Below, piece after piece: positions 10,387 through 21,120 of a DNA stretch of 64,000 nucleotides. The DNA is from Voacanga thouarsii (lineage: Eukaryota; Streptophyta; Magnoliopsida; Gentianales; Apocynaceae). The stretch is from the NCBI GenBank assembly GCA_026120185.1, contig JANUWF010003369.1:2045981-2109980 (forward strand), read 5' to 3'. Made by a program: the position numbers and the translations under genes. The notes beneath the pieces are model-generated. The model did no database searches and was not told the origin of the DNA. It was given only the letters and a program-made list of their open reading frames with translations. How positions within the stretch are numbered: the first letter of the stretch is position 1; the number at the start of each line of letters is the position of its first letter.

Positions 10387-12140
10387 AGGTTTATATGGTA
10401 ATATAGGATGCATGTTAGTGAATAAAAATGGTCAGATGATTGTTTGATCATAATCTGTGAACCTTTGTATTTTCTGATATAAGTAGTTATCGCACTGTAC
10501 GTCTCGCGGTTGAGACCTAGGAATGCTTGTAATTAATTTTTGTGGCTTTTATTATATTCGTGTAAGCCTATAATTAAAGGCATTAGCGTTTGTGGTTTGT
10601 TTTGGATGATTTTTGGTGAAATTTGTGTAAAAAACGAAGCTAAGAAGCATCTTAAACGAGCTGTTAAGCCGAGCTGCGCTGTTGATGTGAGGGGAGCCAA
10701 GGCCACCCAAGCCAGCCACGGCTTGGAACCGCAACCGGGCCCGAGATGGCCTCGGCTCAAGACCTATGCGAGGAAGCTTCCTCGCGGAAGCTCGGTTTTC
10801 ACGAACAGCTTTCTCGCGGAAACTGCTGCGCAGGTACCCGCCCGGGATCGTGGTCCATGGGTTTTTCCATGGGCCATGATCTAGTGTGGCGGGTGCATAG
10901 GACTTTTTTTGGATTTTTGGTCCCATACCAGGCGAAGTTATTTTTATTGCAATAGTTAATATTCTTTGAATATTTTGCATGAAAAATAATAGTAAAGGAA
11001 ATTTAGGATTAAACAAGATCATTAATTAATTAATTAATATGTTTAATTCTATTATTTGGACACTTAGGTTAAAAGAATAGAAAAGCATGAAAATGTTTAC
11101 AATTTTCTAGCATGCTTAATTCTGTTTTGTACCCTATGTGCACGTTTTCTCAAAGACCAAAGTCTTTGGGAAATTTATGACAAGAATTTTTTTTTTCAAA
11201 TTAAAAATGGTTATTTTTAACTTGAACAAAAAATTAATCATTGGATATTTTCTTAAATGATTCAATCCTTAACATAGAAAATATTTTGAATTTAGATATT
11301 TTTTGTTAATTAAAATAGAAAGCCATTTTGTTTTATTTTTGCACTAAAAATTATTTCTGTCAAATTAAACTTGAGACCAAAGTCTCTAAAAGTTTAAAAG
11401 AAAATTTTTGAAAATCATTGAGTTCTTAACTATGTAAAATAAATTCATAGAAAATCTCTTAAAGGATTTTACCTTGACATAGAGATTTATGAATTTAGAT
11501 ATTTTACAAAGAGTTAAGGGATACTTAATGGAATATTTTCAAAAGGATATTTTCTTTAAAAACCCTTGTTTTAAAAGACTAAGTGGGAGAGGGGTTCCAA
11601 CGGCTTCACGGCTTCCATCACGATCCTCTTTAGAGATCGCGGGTCCCCTCGTGTCACCCTGTAAATGAACCTGTATAGGATGGAGATACCACAAGGATCT
11701 AGAACTAATGGATGGATGTAATTAATAACTCAAGACACGTGCTATGATTGGCCAGCCCATGTTGGAGGTTATAGTGCGAGAAATATATATATAGGAAATG
11801 AGAAGAAATAGTTATCCCATCGATGGAGTTATCTTCTAGATTATTACCTAGAAAGGAAATTAATTTGTGGTGGTTAATACTCTTAGCTTAGAAAATTGTT
11901 AATCTTTCCAAGAAGCTATGTCAGTTTTTCTAAGAGCCAAATTAATACCATTAAAGATAATAGTGATAGGGTTAATTATTATCAGATTTAATATGAGGAT
12001 AAAATGCACAAATTATTTTTGTTTGTTTACAAACTGAGATTTCTTTTATTTTTGATTTTTTAGAAAAGGTTAGTGGAGGTTCTTTTAGTTATTTAGCCAT
12101 TATTTTCTGAGAGAATAAGTTAACGGGTCCAAATTATGTG
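10387..12140 (+). other. Copia-1 untranslated leader with GC-rich structured island
   Basis: About 1.75 kb separates the PBS from gag without a credible gene. A GC-rich island (about 10655-10890) holds an 18-bp perfect palindrome (10768-10785, GCGAGGAAGCTTCCTCGC) and a CCATGGG repeat (10855-10871). At 11580 the purine tract AAGTGGGAGAGGGG opens a block that is conserved in the Copia-2 leader at 20546. Between 11220 and 11520 AT-rich repeats around CCTT(A/G)ACATAGA recur. Open frames within the island are by-products of its GC content. Confidence 0.7.
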
Positions 12141-12930
12141 GATTGAAAAAAGAACTTAGACATAACACTCACTGCTAAGGAGTGTATGTATGTTCTCTAC
12201 AAAATTTGCCCTGTTATCGGGGAAGGTTCCACCGATGATGAGCGTGAGGCTGAGAAGGCATGGAAGAATGCTGACGAGATAGTTCGTTGCTACATGTTGA
12301 CTTCCATGTCTAATGTGCTCCAATCCAAACACGAGCACATGGCTACTGCGTATGATGTTAACCAGTCACTAGCCATGATGTTCACTGATAAAAGCCAGCC
12401 TACAAGGCAGGAAGCTCTTATGATGATCATAAACACTAAGATGGCTGAGGGAGCATTAGTTAGGGAGCATATGCTCAAAATGATTGCTGCTTTTGAGGAA
12501 GCAGAAATCTTAGGGGCTGTTATTGACCCCGAGAGCCAAGTGGATATGGTTCTCAAATCTCTGTAGGGCTCTTTTACTCAGTTCAAGTTGAACTACAACA
12601 TGAACAAGTTAAACCTAAATTTAACTTAGTTAATAAAAGAGCTTTAGGTGGTGGAGAAGGTCAGGAAGCCACAGTCTAAGGCTATGATTGCTAGGGCTTC
12701 TTCTTCCAAAATTAGGCTTAAGCCGAAGAAGTTCAAAAAGAAGAAAGCAAACGCAATAGCCCAGCCCAAGAACCATCCTAACAAGCTAAAGGGTAATTAT
12801 TTTAAGTACGGGTAGAAGGGACACTGGAAAAAAGAGTGTCTAGATCTTTAGGCCAAGAAAAACCCTATAGGTATTGTTCTCTATCTAGAGTCAGTTTCAA
12901 TTGTTGGATCAACTTCCTCTTAAATTGTTG
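12141..12930 (+). pseudogene. Copia-1 gag (broken)
   Basis: The best open piece, 12186-12566, lies inside a frame that starts a little earlier. It carries copia gag strings such as DEIVRCYMLTSMSNVLQ and KMAEGALVREHMLKMIAAF. A stop falls at the end of MVLKSL, and the frame continues past it to a zinc knuckle (about 12795-12845) whose second cysteine is followed by a stop within the motif. Gag forms the virus-like particle. Codon use and GC content are higher than in the flanking leader. Confidence 0.8.
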
Positions 12931-13430
12931 ATTCTAGAGCCACTGATCATATCTGTAACTCCTTGTAGGAGTTTAGGAAGATAAGAAGACTCCAGAAGGG
13001 CGAGCATGGACTACGAGTAGGAAATGAAGTATAAGTATGAGCCCTTGCTGTGGGAGAACTAGATCTTATTTTTTATTGTAATAGAGTAGTTATTTTGAAG
13101 GATATTTTATATGCACATGGATTTAGATAGAATTTGATTTTAGTTGCAAAACTTATAAATTAGGGATATTCTATTTCTTTCCATTCTGGTATTATTGTCA
13201 ATAGAAATAGAGAAGTTCTTTGTTCTGTGCACATGTATGGAAACTTATTCTTCTTAAATTCTACAAAAAATAAATAAAATAATGCTCAATCTGAACCTTC
13301 AAGTAGGAAGAGAAAAACCAATGTCAATAACTCATATATTTGGCATGTAAGGTTAGGTCATATTGACTCAACTAAGATTCAGAGGTTAATCCATGATAGG
13401 TCCTTGGGCTAATTAAGATTGAAAAGTTGG
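12931..13430 (+). pseudogene. Copia-1 protease and pre-integrase region (broken)
   Basis: The protease active site survives as VDSRATDHICN (about 12925-12960), where the usual DSGA has become DSRA. The translation then continues, with stops, to WHVRLGHIDSTKIQRL (13340-13390), the His-His half of the integrase zinc finger. The order is as expected in Ty1/copia polyproteins. Confidence 0.7.
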
Positions 13431-14290
13431 CCTCAGTGTGAATCCTACTTTATGGGAAAAATGACCAAAAGATCATTCGCCCAAAAGGCTGATAGAGCCA
13501 AGGAGATATTGGGCCTTGTTCACACTAATATGTGTGGTCCTTTGTCTATACCAGCTAGAGGGGATTTTGAGTACTTTATCACTTTCACATATGATTGTAC
13601 AATATTTGGTTATGTCTACCTAATGAGGCACAAATCTAACTCTTTTGACAAGTTGAAAGAGTTTAAAGCTGAAGTGGAGCGTTGGACAGGTAAACTGATA
13701 AAAAAACTTACGATTGGATCGTGGTGGAAAGTACATTCTCAATAAATTCAAGGATTACATGGTACATTATGGGATAGTATCCCAACTCTCTACGCCGAGG
13801 ACATCCCAGTAGCATGGAGTAGCTGAGAGAAGGAACAAGATATTGATGGAAATGGTTTGAAGCATGATATCTCATGCTACTCTTCTGGTCTCTTTTTGGG
13901 GATATGCCTTGGAAATAGCGGTATACATTCTGAACTTGGTGTCTTCCAAATTAGTACCTAGGACACCTTGTGAGATGTAGACTGGGCATAAGACAAGTTT
14001 GAATCATCTCAGGATATGGGGTTATCCAGTTTATGTACTGATCAAGAGAGACAAGCTAGAACCAAAATTAGAATTATGTTATTTTGTTGGGTATCCAAAA
14101 GAGACAAAATGAGGTTACTTTTATCATCCCAAGGAGTAAAAAGTACTGGTAAGTACTCATGCTCGATACTTAGAGGATGATCAAAGTACTTCCACTAAAG
14201 GTTCAACAAGGTTGGAACTGGAGGAGAAGTTATGTTCGGAATCAATTTCTTCAGACCTGATTGTGGAACAAGAAGAGGCACAACCTCAAG
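13419..14290 (+). pseudogene. Copia-1 integrase (broken)
   Basis: The first open piece (13419-13745) has the cysteine half of the zinc finger with its second Cys lost (CESYFMG), then LVHTNMCGPLSIPARG. The latter holds the place of the first catalytic aspartate, which reads Asn here. FITFTYDC and GYVYLMRHKS follow. The C-terminal part (about 13960-14270) shows YPVYVLIKRDK and CYFVGYPKETK with stops. Loss of the catalytic residue and the stops make it inactive. Confidence 0.75.
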
Positions 14291-14301
14291 AACCTGTATA
14301 A

Positions 14302-15230
14302 ATGGAGCCTCATCGTAGTGGGAGGGTATCCAGGGTTTCAAAAAGATGGATTAGAGAGGCTTTCAAACTGGTCTCTAACCATCAGAAACAAGATCCCACT
14401 AGATACGAGGAGGCTATTGCTGATGCTGATGCTGATGCTAATCTATGGCATGAAGCAATGAAAGCTGAGATTAAGTCTATATACTTTAATCAGGTTTGGA
14501 ATCTTGTAACTTCATCTGAAGGGAAAAAATCCATTGGGTATAAGTGGGCATACAAGTGGAAAAGGGGAGTGGATGGGAAGGTAGAAACTTTCAAAGTTAG
14601 GCTTGTGGCGAAAAGGTATACTCAGAAAGAGGGAATCGATTATGAGGAAGCTTTTTCTTCAGTAGCCATGCTTAAGTCCATCCGTATTCTCCTTGCCATC
14701 GCATGTCATTATGACTAAGAGATAAGGCAAATAGATGTTAAGATGACATTTCTTAATGGCCATCTTAGTGAAGACATCTATATGTCCCAACCAAAAGTTT
14801 TTATTGCTAAAAGCCAAGAATATATGGTTTGCAAGCTTAAGACGTCCATTTATGGACTTAAGTAGGCATCTAGAGTATGAAACATTCATTTTTACAAGAC
14901 TGTAAAGTCTTACGATTTTATTCAAAACGAGAATAAATCATCCGTGTACAGGAAATTAGAAGGCATAAATGTGGTTTTTCTTGTCCTATATGTGGATGAC
15001 ATTCTACTTAATGGGAATGATGTAGGGACATGTCATCTATTAAGGTTTGGTTGTCTAGTCAATTCAGAATGAAGGACTTAGAAGAAGTCAGTTATATTCT
15101 CGGAATTAAGCATCTTAGAAATAGGAAGTAGAGAATGTTAGAATTATCCCAAGCGATATACATTGACAAGATGCTGGCCAAGTTCAGCATGGAGTCATGC
15201 AAGAGAGCTCTAATTCCTTGCAGATATGAG
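14302..15230 (+). pseudogene. Copia-1 reverse transcriptase (broken)
   Basis: The open piece 14302-14718 begins after the Pro/Glu-rich linker and includes NQVWNLVTSSEG, YKWAYKWKRGVDGKVETFK and RLVAKRYTQKEGIDYEEAFS, the start of copia RT. A stop follows ACHYD. Further on, DVKMTFLNGHLSEDIYM and the catalytic LYVDDILL (about 14985-15010) are recognisable between stops and a frameshift. The polymerase signature is intact, but the frame is not. Confidence 0.85.
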
Positions 15231-15281
15231 TTGTCTTTTTGTTAAAAGGACTGTCCTAAGTCCCAAGAAGAAAAAGACAGA

Positions 15282-15971
15282 ATGAGTAGGATTCCCTATG
15301 CTTCGGTTGTGGGAAGTCTTATGTACGCCATGTTGTGCACTAAGCTAGATATCTACTTTGTCTTGGGCTTAGTTAGCAAATATCAGTCAAACTTTGGGGA
15401 GGTTTATTGTCAAGCTATAAAGCATATTCTCAAGTACCTCAAAGGTACGAGAGATTATATGCTGGTTTATAGGGCTGATGACTTGTTTTTTACAGGATAT
15501 ACAGACTTAGATTTTCAGGTAGATAAGGATAAGAGAAAATCTACTAGTGGATATGTCTTCACCTTGTCTGGAGGAGCTGTTTCATGGAGGAGTATTAAGC
15601 AATCTTACATTACTGACTCAACTATGGAAGCTGAGTATGTGGCAACTTCGGAGGCATCCAAGGAAGCAGTCTGGCTCCGGAAGTTTCTTTTAGAACTTGG
15701 AGTCGTGCGACACATGGACAGACTGATTGTGATGTATTGCGATAACACTGGAGCAGTCTCGCAATCTAAAGAACCCAGGAACGACAAGAAAGGAAAGCAC
15801 ATCGAGAGGAAGTACCACCTGATCCGAAATTTCATCCAGAGACGGAAAATTGTGGTGGAACAGATAGCCTTGGAGAACAACCTAGCAGATCCCTTCACCA
15901 AGCCTTTCGCTGAGAGAGTCTTCAAGAGACACTTAGACACTATAGGGGTAGGCACCTGTGGACTTTCTTAG
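15282..15971 (+). pseudogene. Copia-1 RNase H (open 229-codon piece)
   Basis: This is the longest open copia frame in the window: MSRIPYASVVGSLMYAM at the start, TGYTDLDFQVDKDKRKSTSG with the first RNase H acid, STMEAEYVA with the catalytic Glu, and YCDNTGAVS with the third acid. It ends LADPFTKPFAE followed by a normal copia terminus just before the purine tract. It is out of frame with the upstream RT because of an indel near 15230-15280, so it is not translated as a whole polyprotein. Confidence 0.85.
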
Positions 15972-15982
15972 TCTTAGAGTGC

Positions 15983-15993
15983 AAGTGAGAGAT
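15983..15993 (+). other. Copia-1 polypurine tract
   Basis: AAGTGAGAGAT lies directly before the 3' LTR start (TGGTAGAATG, 15994). It matches the copia pattern seen again at the right edge of the window (AAGTGGAAGAT, 63970). Confidence 0.8.
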
Positions 15994-18324
15994 TGGTAGA
16001 ATGTATGCTCTTAAGACTAGGGTTCTAATGTAATTATCAAATTTATTAATAAAAGAATTTATTTTCAAAATTTGTTTGTAAATTTATATTTTATTTGTGC
16101 ATGATTTATGTTTAGAAAAGACTCATTGTGTTGAAGTAAGTGATCAATGTAAATAGTAGTCTTTCACAGCAAGGTATGGATCACGGGTTACTTAACACAT
16201 AAATGTTGATTTTTAACCGATTGATGAGGATGGGAATCTCATCATGTTTAGGTTATTGTGTTATGAATTCCAAATGGGGAATAGCTTACATTTAACTAAT
16301 GAGTAATCCACTCACTTCATAGCATAAGCATATTTCGAATACGTAGAATAGGACCTGTAATAGTGGTTTCTAAAAGTACTATTTAGAAGAAACCTAAACT
16401 ACTACTACTACTACAACAGGGACTAACACTCTACCGCTTAAGTATGAGTTAGTGGTCTAACGAAGCTAGAAGCATGTACTTTGATATACTGTAGTTGAGG
16501 TTCTATCGTAGAGCTAATGTACTTGTATATTGGGTATATATAACTAGTTAGTTAAGACAGACTTATACAAGATAGTTTCTATACTATATCACACCTTGTG
16601 ACTGTTTAAATTATCTAAATATCTAGGGCCTTGGGGAATATGACTTGGATGTTTGCTTTAGGGTAGTTCTCTTGAAAAACGAAAATATTCCAAGAGTCGT
16701 GGATTATTGGACTAGAGGTCTAAGGATGATAGATATCTTTTAGAGAGGTGTTAGTACACTCTTCCTCTCTAAACGTACGGCGATGCGTAGAGGGGTATTT
16801 TAGTCATTATACTTGTAGGTCGGAGACTTTGCTAGCTCATCATTGTTCTTGGGATCAATATTTTCTTATGGTGATATTATGAAATATTTAAAATGTAAAA
16901 TACAGCTATTTCTATAGCAGAGGTCTTTTGGTCATTTTAGTAGCCAAGACAATGTGTCTTTTGGTCCTCGGAATAGCCCATAAGTCCTGATGGTTTTAGG
17001 TTGAGGGCTTGGTCTTGTATAAAATAGATTTTATTTTATTCGAGTAGCTTAATTTATTTATTAGAATAGAATAAAATAAAAGGTCCAAAAAGGGAGAATT
17101 ATATATTGGCCCACTTGGGTTATTTAATTAATTTAATTATTGGGTTTGTATTAGTCCAGAAATAATTAAATTGAATTAAAGGCTTAACCCAATGAACTGG
17201 GCTAAGGCTTGAGGTTTATATTGGTCCATTTGGGTTAATTAATTAATTAATTAAATTATTGGGCTTGTATTAGTCCATGAATAATTAAATTGAATTAAAG
17301 GTTTAACCCAATGAATTGGGCCATAGGTCCATAGGCCTAGTTGATGGCTTAGGCTTGGTTTAGTTCGTGAAGGGGGGGGGGAGAGGATAGGGGAGGATGA
17401 GTGACACATTTTACTTCAACTAGGAAAAGTTAATGTATTTACTCTCATCTTATTTGGTTGGAGTTAAAATAGGAAGGGAAGGAGAAGGAAGAAGAGAAAG
17501 AATAATTAATTTAGTTTACTACTTTATCCCTCTTTATCTATTTTATTAAAATTTTTAATGTTTAAACAGTGGTTAATATTGTCATTATTACTGCCACTTT
17601 ATTTTCTCTCTTCCAATACCTCCAAATTGGGAGGGGAGAAAATGCTGATATGGAGGGGGAGTGTACCCCCTCCTGATTTACTTCCCCTCCACATCTACAT
17701 CCAACCAAATGAGGTAAATGTCTCATTTACCTCTACATTTACTTACCCTCCTCATTTACTTCCACAAAACAGTCCAACTAAACCAAGCCTTAACATGACA
17801 TGGGCCTTAGGGCTTTTCTGTTTGTACCATCTCTATTTGATTTTGAATGTCCAGGTAATAGCCTATTATCAAGGAGTTGGGATTCAAGAGACAGTAGGGG
17901 TTTACATGGAACGTTAGTTTTTTCCTCTAGCTATTTTTCTTCTTCTCTCTGTAGATTGTGATCTCTGTGCCATTCAATAGCAAGAATAGAGACACGAAAC
18001 CTTTTTGATTAATGCTTGACAGAATTTAGTCAGAAAAGGAAGATCATCCTCTTCGTCCTTAGCCTTCACTAAGCTTTCAAGCATGGGTTATATCCTAAAA
18101 GATCCGAAGCATTGTGTTGATGCCCAGAAGAAGCCGATGGGTTGTAGGACAACAGCCTGAAGAAAGGATCACAAACTAGCAGTGGTTTAGACAGGATCGC
18201 CGGCGTCTCCTAGACAAACGATAAAGCACAGAGGTAAAAAAAAAAAAGTCTCTTCCACTACTTTGCATTTTTTTTTTCATTGCATGCTTTTGTGCATTTT
18301 TTTTTGGTGCCGTGTTTACCTTTA
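15994..18324 (+). mobile_element. Copia-1 3' LTR with inserted MITE
   Basis: The LTR is colinear with 8374-10371 except for a 438-bp MITE plus its 3-bp duplication (17352-17792) and one missing 116-bp repeat. It ends CCTTTA, followed by the GGTAC target duplication. Net length without the MITE is about 1890 bp. Confidence 0.9.
17352..17789. mobile_element. Tourist-like MITE (PIF/Harbinger type), 438 bp
   Basis: The element begins GGCTTGGTTTAGTT and ends with its exact inverted complement AACTAAACCAAGCC. It is flanked by TTA on both sides (17349-17351 and 17790-17792). The other LTR of the same element keeps the empty site (GATAGCTTAACATGAC, about 9829-9844) with a single TTA, which confirms insertion and the 3-bp duplication. 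TTA duplications with GGC-type termini fit PIF/Harbinger-derived Tourist elements. No transposase is encoded; the open frame inside it is not a gene. A G run (17372-17380) lies near the left end. Confidence 0.9.
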
Positions 18325-19427
18325 GGTACATATTGAAAGTTATGGATTATCAAAGTAGATATCAAAATGTGGTAGGTGTCATTGAGAAATGTGTTAGTAC
18401 ATTTTTTCGATCTCAATGATTGGTGTTACGTAGAGGGGTTATTTTTTGTTATTACACCTATATGTCAAAGACAACGCTTATGCAATATTATCCTCGGTCA
18501 ATATCTTTATATGGTGATAAATAAAGATATTTAAAATATAAAATGCAGCTATTTATTTAGTATGGGCATTCTGATCTTTCTAGAAGCCAAGGATAATATG
18601 CCTTGTGGTCCCAAGGTAACCCTAGAAATCGGAATGAATATTTTAGTCACTATACAAATTATTTGGATTATTTGAAGAATGAGAGAATTTATTTTATTCT
18701 AGAAAGTCCATTGGGTTAGAATAATTAATTAAGTCTAAGAGTAATTTATGTGTTAGATTAAGTAATTAATTCTAGAGAGTCTAAGGTAATATATAGGCTT
18801 GAATAAAATAAATAAAGATTGGCATAATAATTATACTGGGTCATGTATTTATTATTTGGGCTTTAATTAAATAAAAAGGCTCAGATAAAATAATAAATAT
18901 AGTGGGCTAAGTTTTTATTATTTTAGATTTTTTAATTACAAACTCATGAAAAATAAAAAGGCCCAATTGTTGGAATAGCCCTAGTCCATCTTGGACTAGA
19001 TGGACTAGGACAGCCAACCTTGGGGAATTATACAATCCTTATAGAAGTTGGCTAGAGTGATAATGAATGAATAAAGGAGAACCCTAACTGCCATCCCTTG
19101 TTCTCTCTCTCTCAGTTCTTTATTAGAAAAATAATCCTGGCCTACTTTCACAAGTAGTTGGATTTGTTAGGTTGAGAGGATATATTGAAAAGTCAAAAGT
19201 TCCAGCCTTTGAAGTGTTTTATGCGAAAGAGCAGACGTTTGGTGGGTCTTCTAATCAGGACTATTTTAGAGGTTATGGTTCAGACAAGTTCCAGACATCC
19301 TAGTACTTAATAGATTCCAGTTATCATCATGATTTCTTATAATTCTAGAAGAAAAATAAGCATGCAATCCTAATCTCTGACTAGTATTTTAAAATTATGC
19401 TACGCTTGTATGACTCTTGATCCTACA
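18325..19427 (+). mobile_element. Copia-2 5' LTR, right part
   Basis: This continues the LTR interrupted at 8373; the first five bases are the GGTAC duplication. It includes a GTAGAGGGG block and AAGATATTTAAAATATAAAATGCAG, both close to the matching parts of the Copia-1 LTR. It ends CCTACA at 19427, two bases before the PBS. Confidence 0.85.
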
Positions 19428-19429
19428 AG

Positions 19430-19442
19430 TGGTATTAAAGCC
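19430..19442 (+). other. Copia-2 primer-binding site
   Basis: TGGTATTAAAGCC differs from the usual TGGTATCAGAGCC by two bases. It follows the LTR end and marks the start of the internal region. Confidence 0.8.
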
Positions 19443-21120
19443 ATGATTAAACACCCATGAGATACTTTAGGTTTACAACCGTTGGTGGTTCCTTAAAAAA
19501 ATCAGTCTTTTAATTTGTGTGATCCGTATGATTAATTTCTAGATTACTTTTTACACTTCACGAGTGGAGGTATAGGATCTTGTAATTATTATTTTTCTTT
19601 ATTTATTAGTTTTTAGGTTTTGGATTGAATCTGATGTACACCTCGCGTTTGGAGGTATATGTGATTGTAAAATTATATTTTTGCATGAAAGCACATATAT
19701 TTCGCTGTAGTTTGGGTTCTAGACATAAAAAATCAGTTGGTACTAGCAATAAATTGAAGAAAAAGTGTAGAAAAAGGCAAAAAGGTCAAAATCAGAGATG
19801 CCAAAACTATTTTAGAAATTTGCGCCACTGGTAAATAGTGACTAGCCTGTGTTGGTCATGCTTTACCAGTTGGCGTCGACTCAAGCCTAGAAGAAAATCA
19901 GCGAATGATAGAGAATAGCTGGCACAGCCCATGTCCTCCACTTTGGTCCAATTTTAGAAGTTTTTTTTTTTTTAATATAAGTTTTAGGAAACCAATCATA
20001 CATGATCTTTAATTTTGTGCATAGAGTTTATTTATTTCTATAAATTAATTGCATGAAAAAGATAGTTGGAACTACTTTAGGATTAAGCAAGATCATCTTT
20101 ATATATGATGTTTAATCCAACATTATTTAGTCACATAAGAATTAAATGATAGAAATAGCATGTAAAAGGTTTACTTTTCGAAGCATGTCTATTTTTAATT
20201 TTGTGATCAAATGCACAAGTTTTTGAGAAATCAATTTTTCTCTAGATAAAACAATTAAGAAAAATATTTTAAAATGAAACGTAGGAATTTAAAATGAAAA
20301 TTCAAGATTTATTCTTCCAAAGGGTATTATCCTTGACATGAAAAATAATTTGAATTTAAGTGTTTTAAATTTAATTCATATAAATAGTTTTAACTTAAGT
20401 AGTGAAAATAAAAAATTCATGATTTATTTTCTTAAAGGGTATTATCCTTAACATAGAGAATAATGTTGAAATTTTGGGTTTTTACTAAAGTTAACGAAAA
20501 CCAATTATATCTATATAAATAAAATGTTTTTTTCTCGAAAGATTAAGTGGGAGAGGGGTTTCAATGGCTCCGCGGCTTCCATCACAGATTCCTGTTAGAG
20601 AATGTAGTTATTCTCGTGTCATTCTAAACATGACTCCTTATTGGATAGATTTCTACGAAAATCTAACTAATGGAGGTATTATAATTAATGCCATAGATAT
20701 ATGTTGGTATTGACCAACCTATGTTGGAGTTATTAACATTAGATTATCTGTAGGTAATATGAGCAGTGGCCATAAGGCCCATAACATCGATGGAACTATT
20801 TTTAGATTATTAACTATTAAAGAAGTTTAATTAGTGATAGTTATACACTTAACTTAGAAAACAATTAGCCTTCCTATGAAGCTCTATCATTTTTCTACGA
20901 GCCAAATTTTTCATATTTTTGATAATGATTTTAATTGGTTAACCATATCATGGATATAATATGATGTTTAAATGTATATTTGTATATGTTTTTCCAAAAC
21001 AAACATTTTTTTAAATGAAGTTTTTTTTTCCAATCAACAAAAATGTCTACTTTTAGTCCTTTGTCTCTATTATTTTCAAGGAGAATAAGTTTACTAGACC
21101 AAATTACGTGGACTGAAAAA
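19443..21120 (+). other. Copia-2 untranslated leader
   Basis: This is about 1.7 kb without coding potential. Two AT-rich units around GGGTATTATCCTT(A/G)ACATG/A (20325 and 20430) are about 110 bp apart. From 20546 the block AAGTGGGAGAGGGGTT...GGCTTCCATCAC matches Copia-1 at 11580. The leader ends in GGAGAATAAGTTTAC...GTGGACTGAAAA just before gag, as in Copia-1. Confidence 0.65.

Larger units (their letters stand above)
8374..18324 (+). mobile_element. Copia-1: full-length Ty1/copia element in Copia-2 LTR
   Basis: Two LTRs (8374-10371 and 15994-18324) flank, in order, a tRNA-Met type PBS, a long leader, gag, protease, integrase, RT, RNase H and a purine tract. That is the Ty1/copia order. The 5-bp target duplication GGTAC is exact on both sides (8369-8373 and 18325-18329). 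The LTRs differ clearly: by hand I count about 19 differences in 150 aligned bases around 8580-8730 and 16200-16350. All coding frames have stops, so the element is dead. It interrupts the LTR of a related copia and itself carries a MITE. Confidence 0.92.

Noticed and set aside
10540..10884. Open frame of 114 codons in the Copia-1 leader, and an overlapping antisense one
   Set aside because: It lies in a GC-rich non-coding island between the PBS and gag. It has no known motif, and both strands are open for the same compositional reason.
17558..17917. 119-codon open frame
   Set aside because: It starts in the MITE and crosses its end into LTR sequence. It cannot be an original gene.
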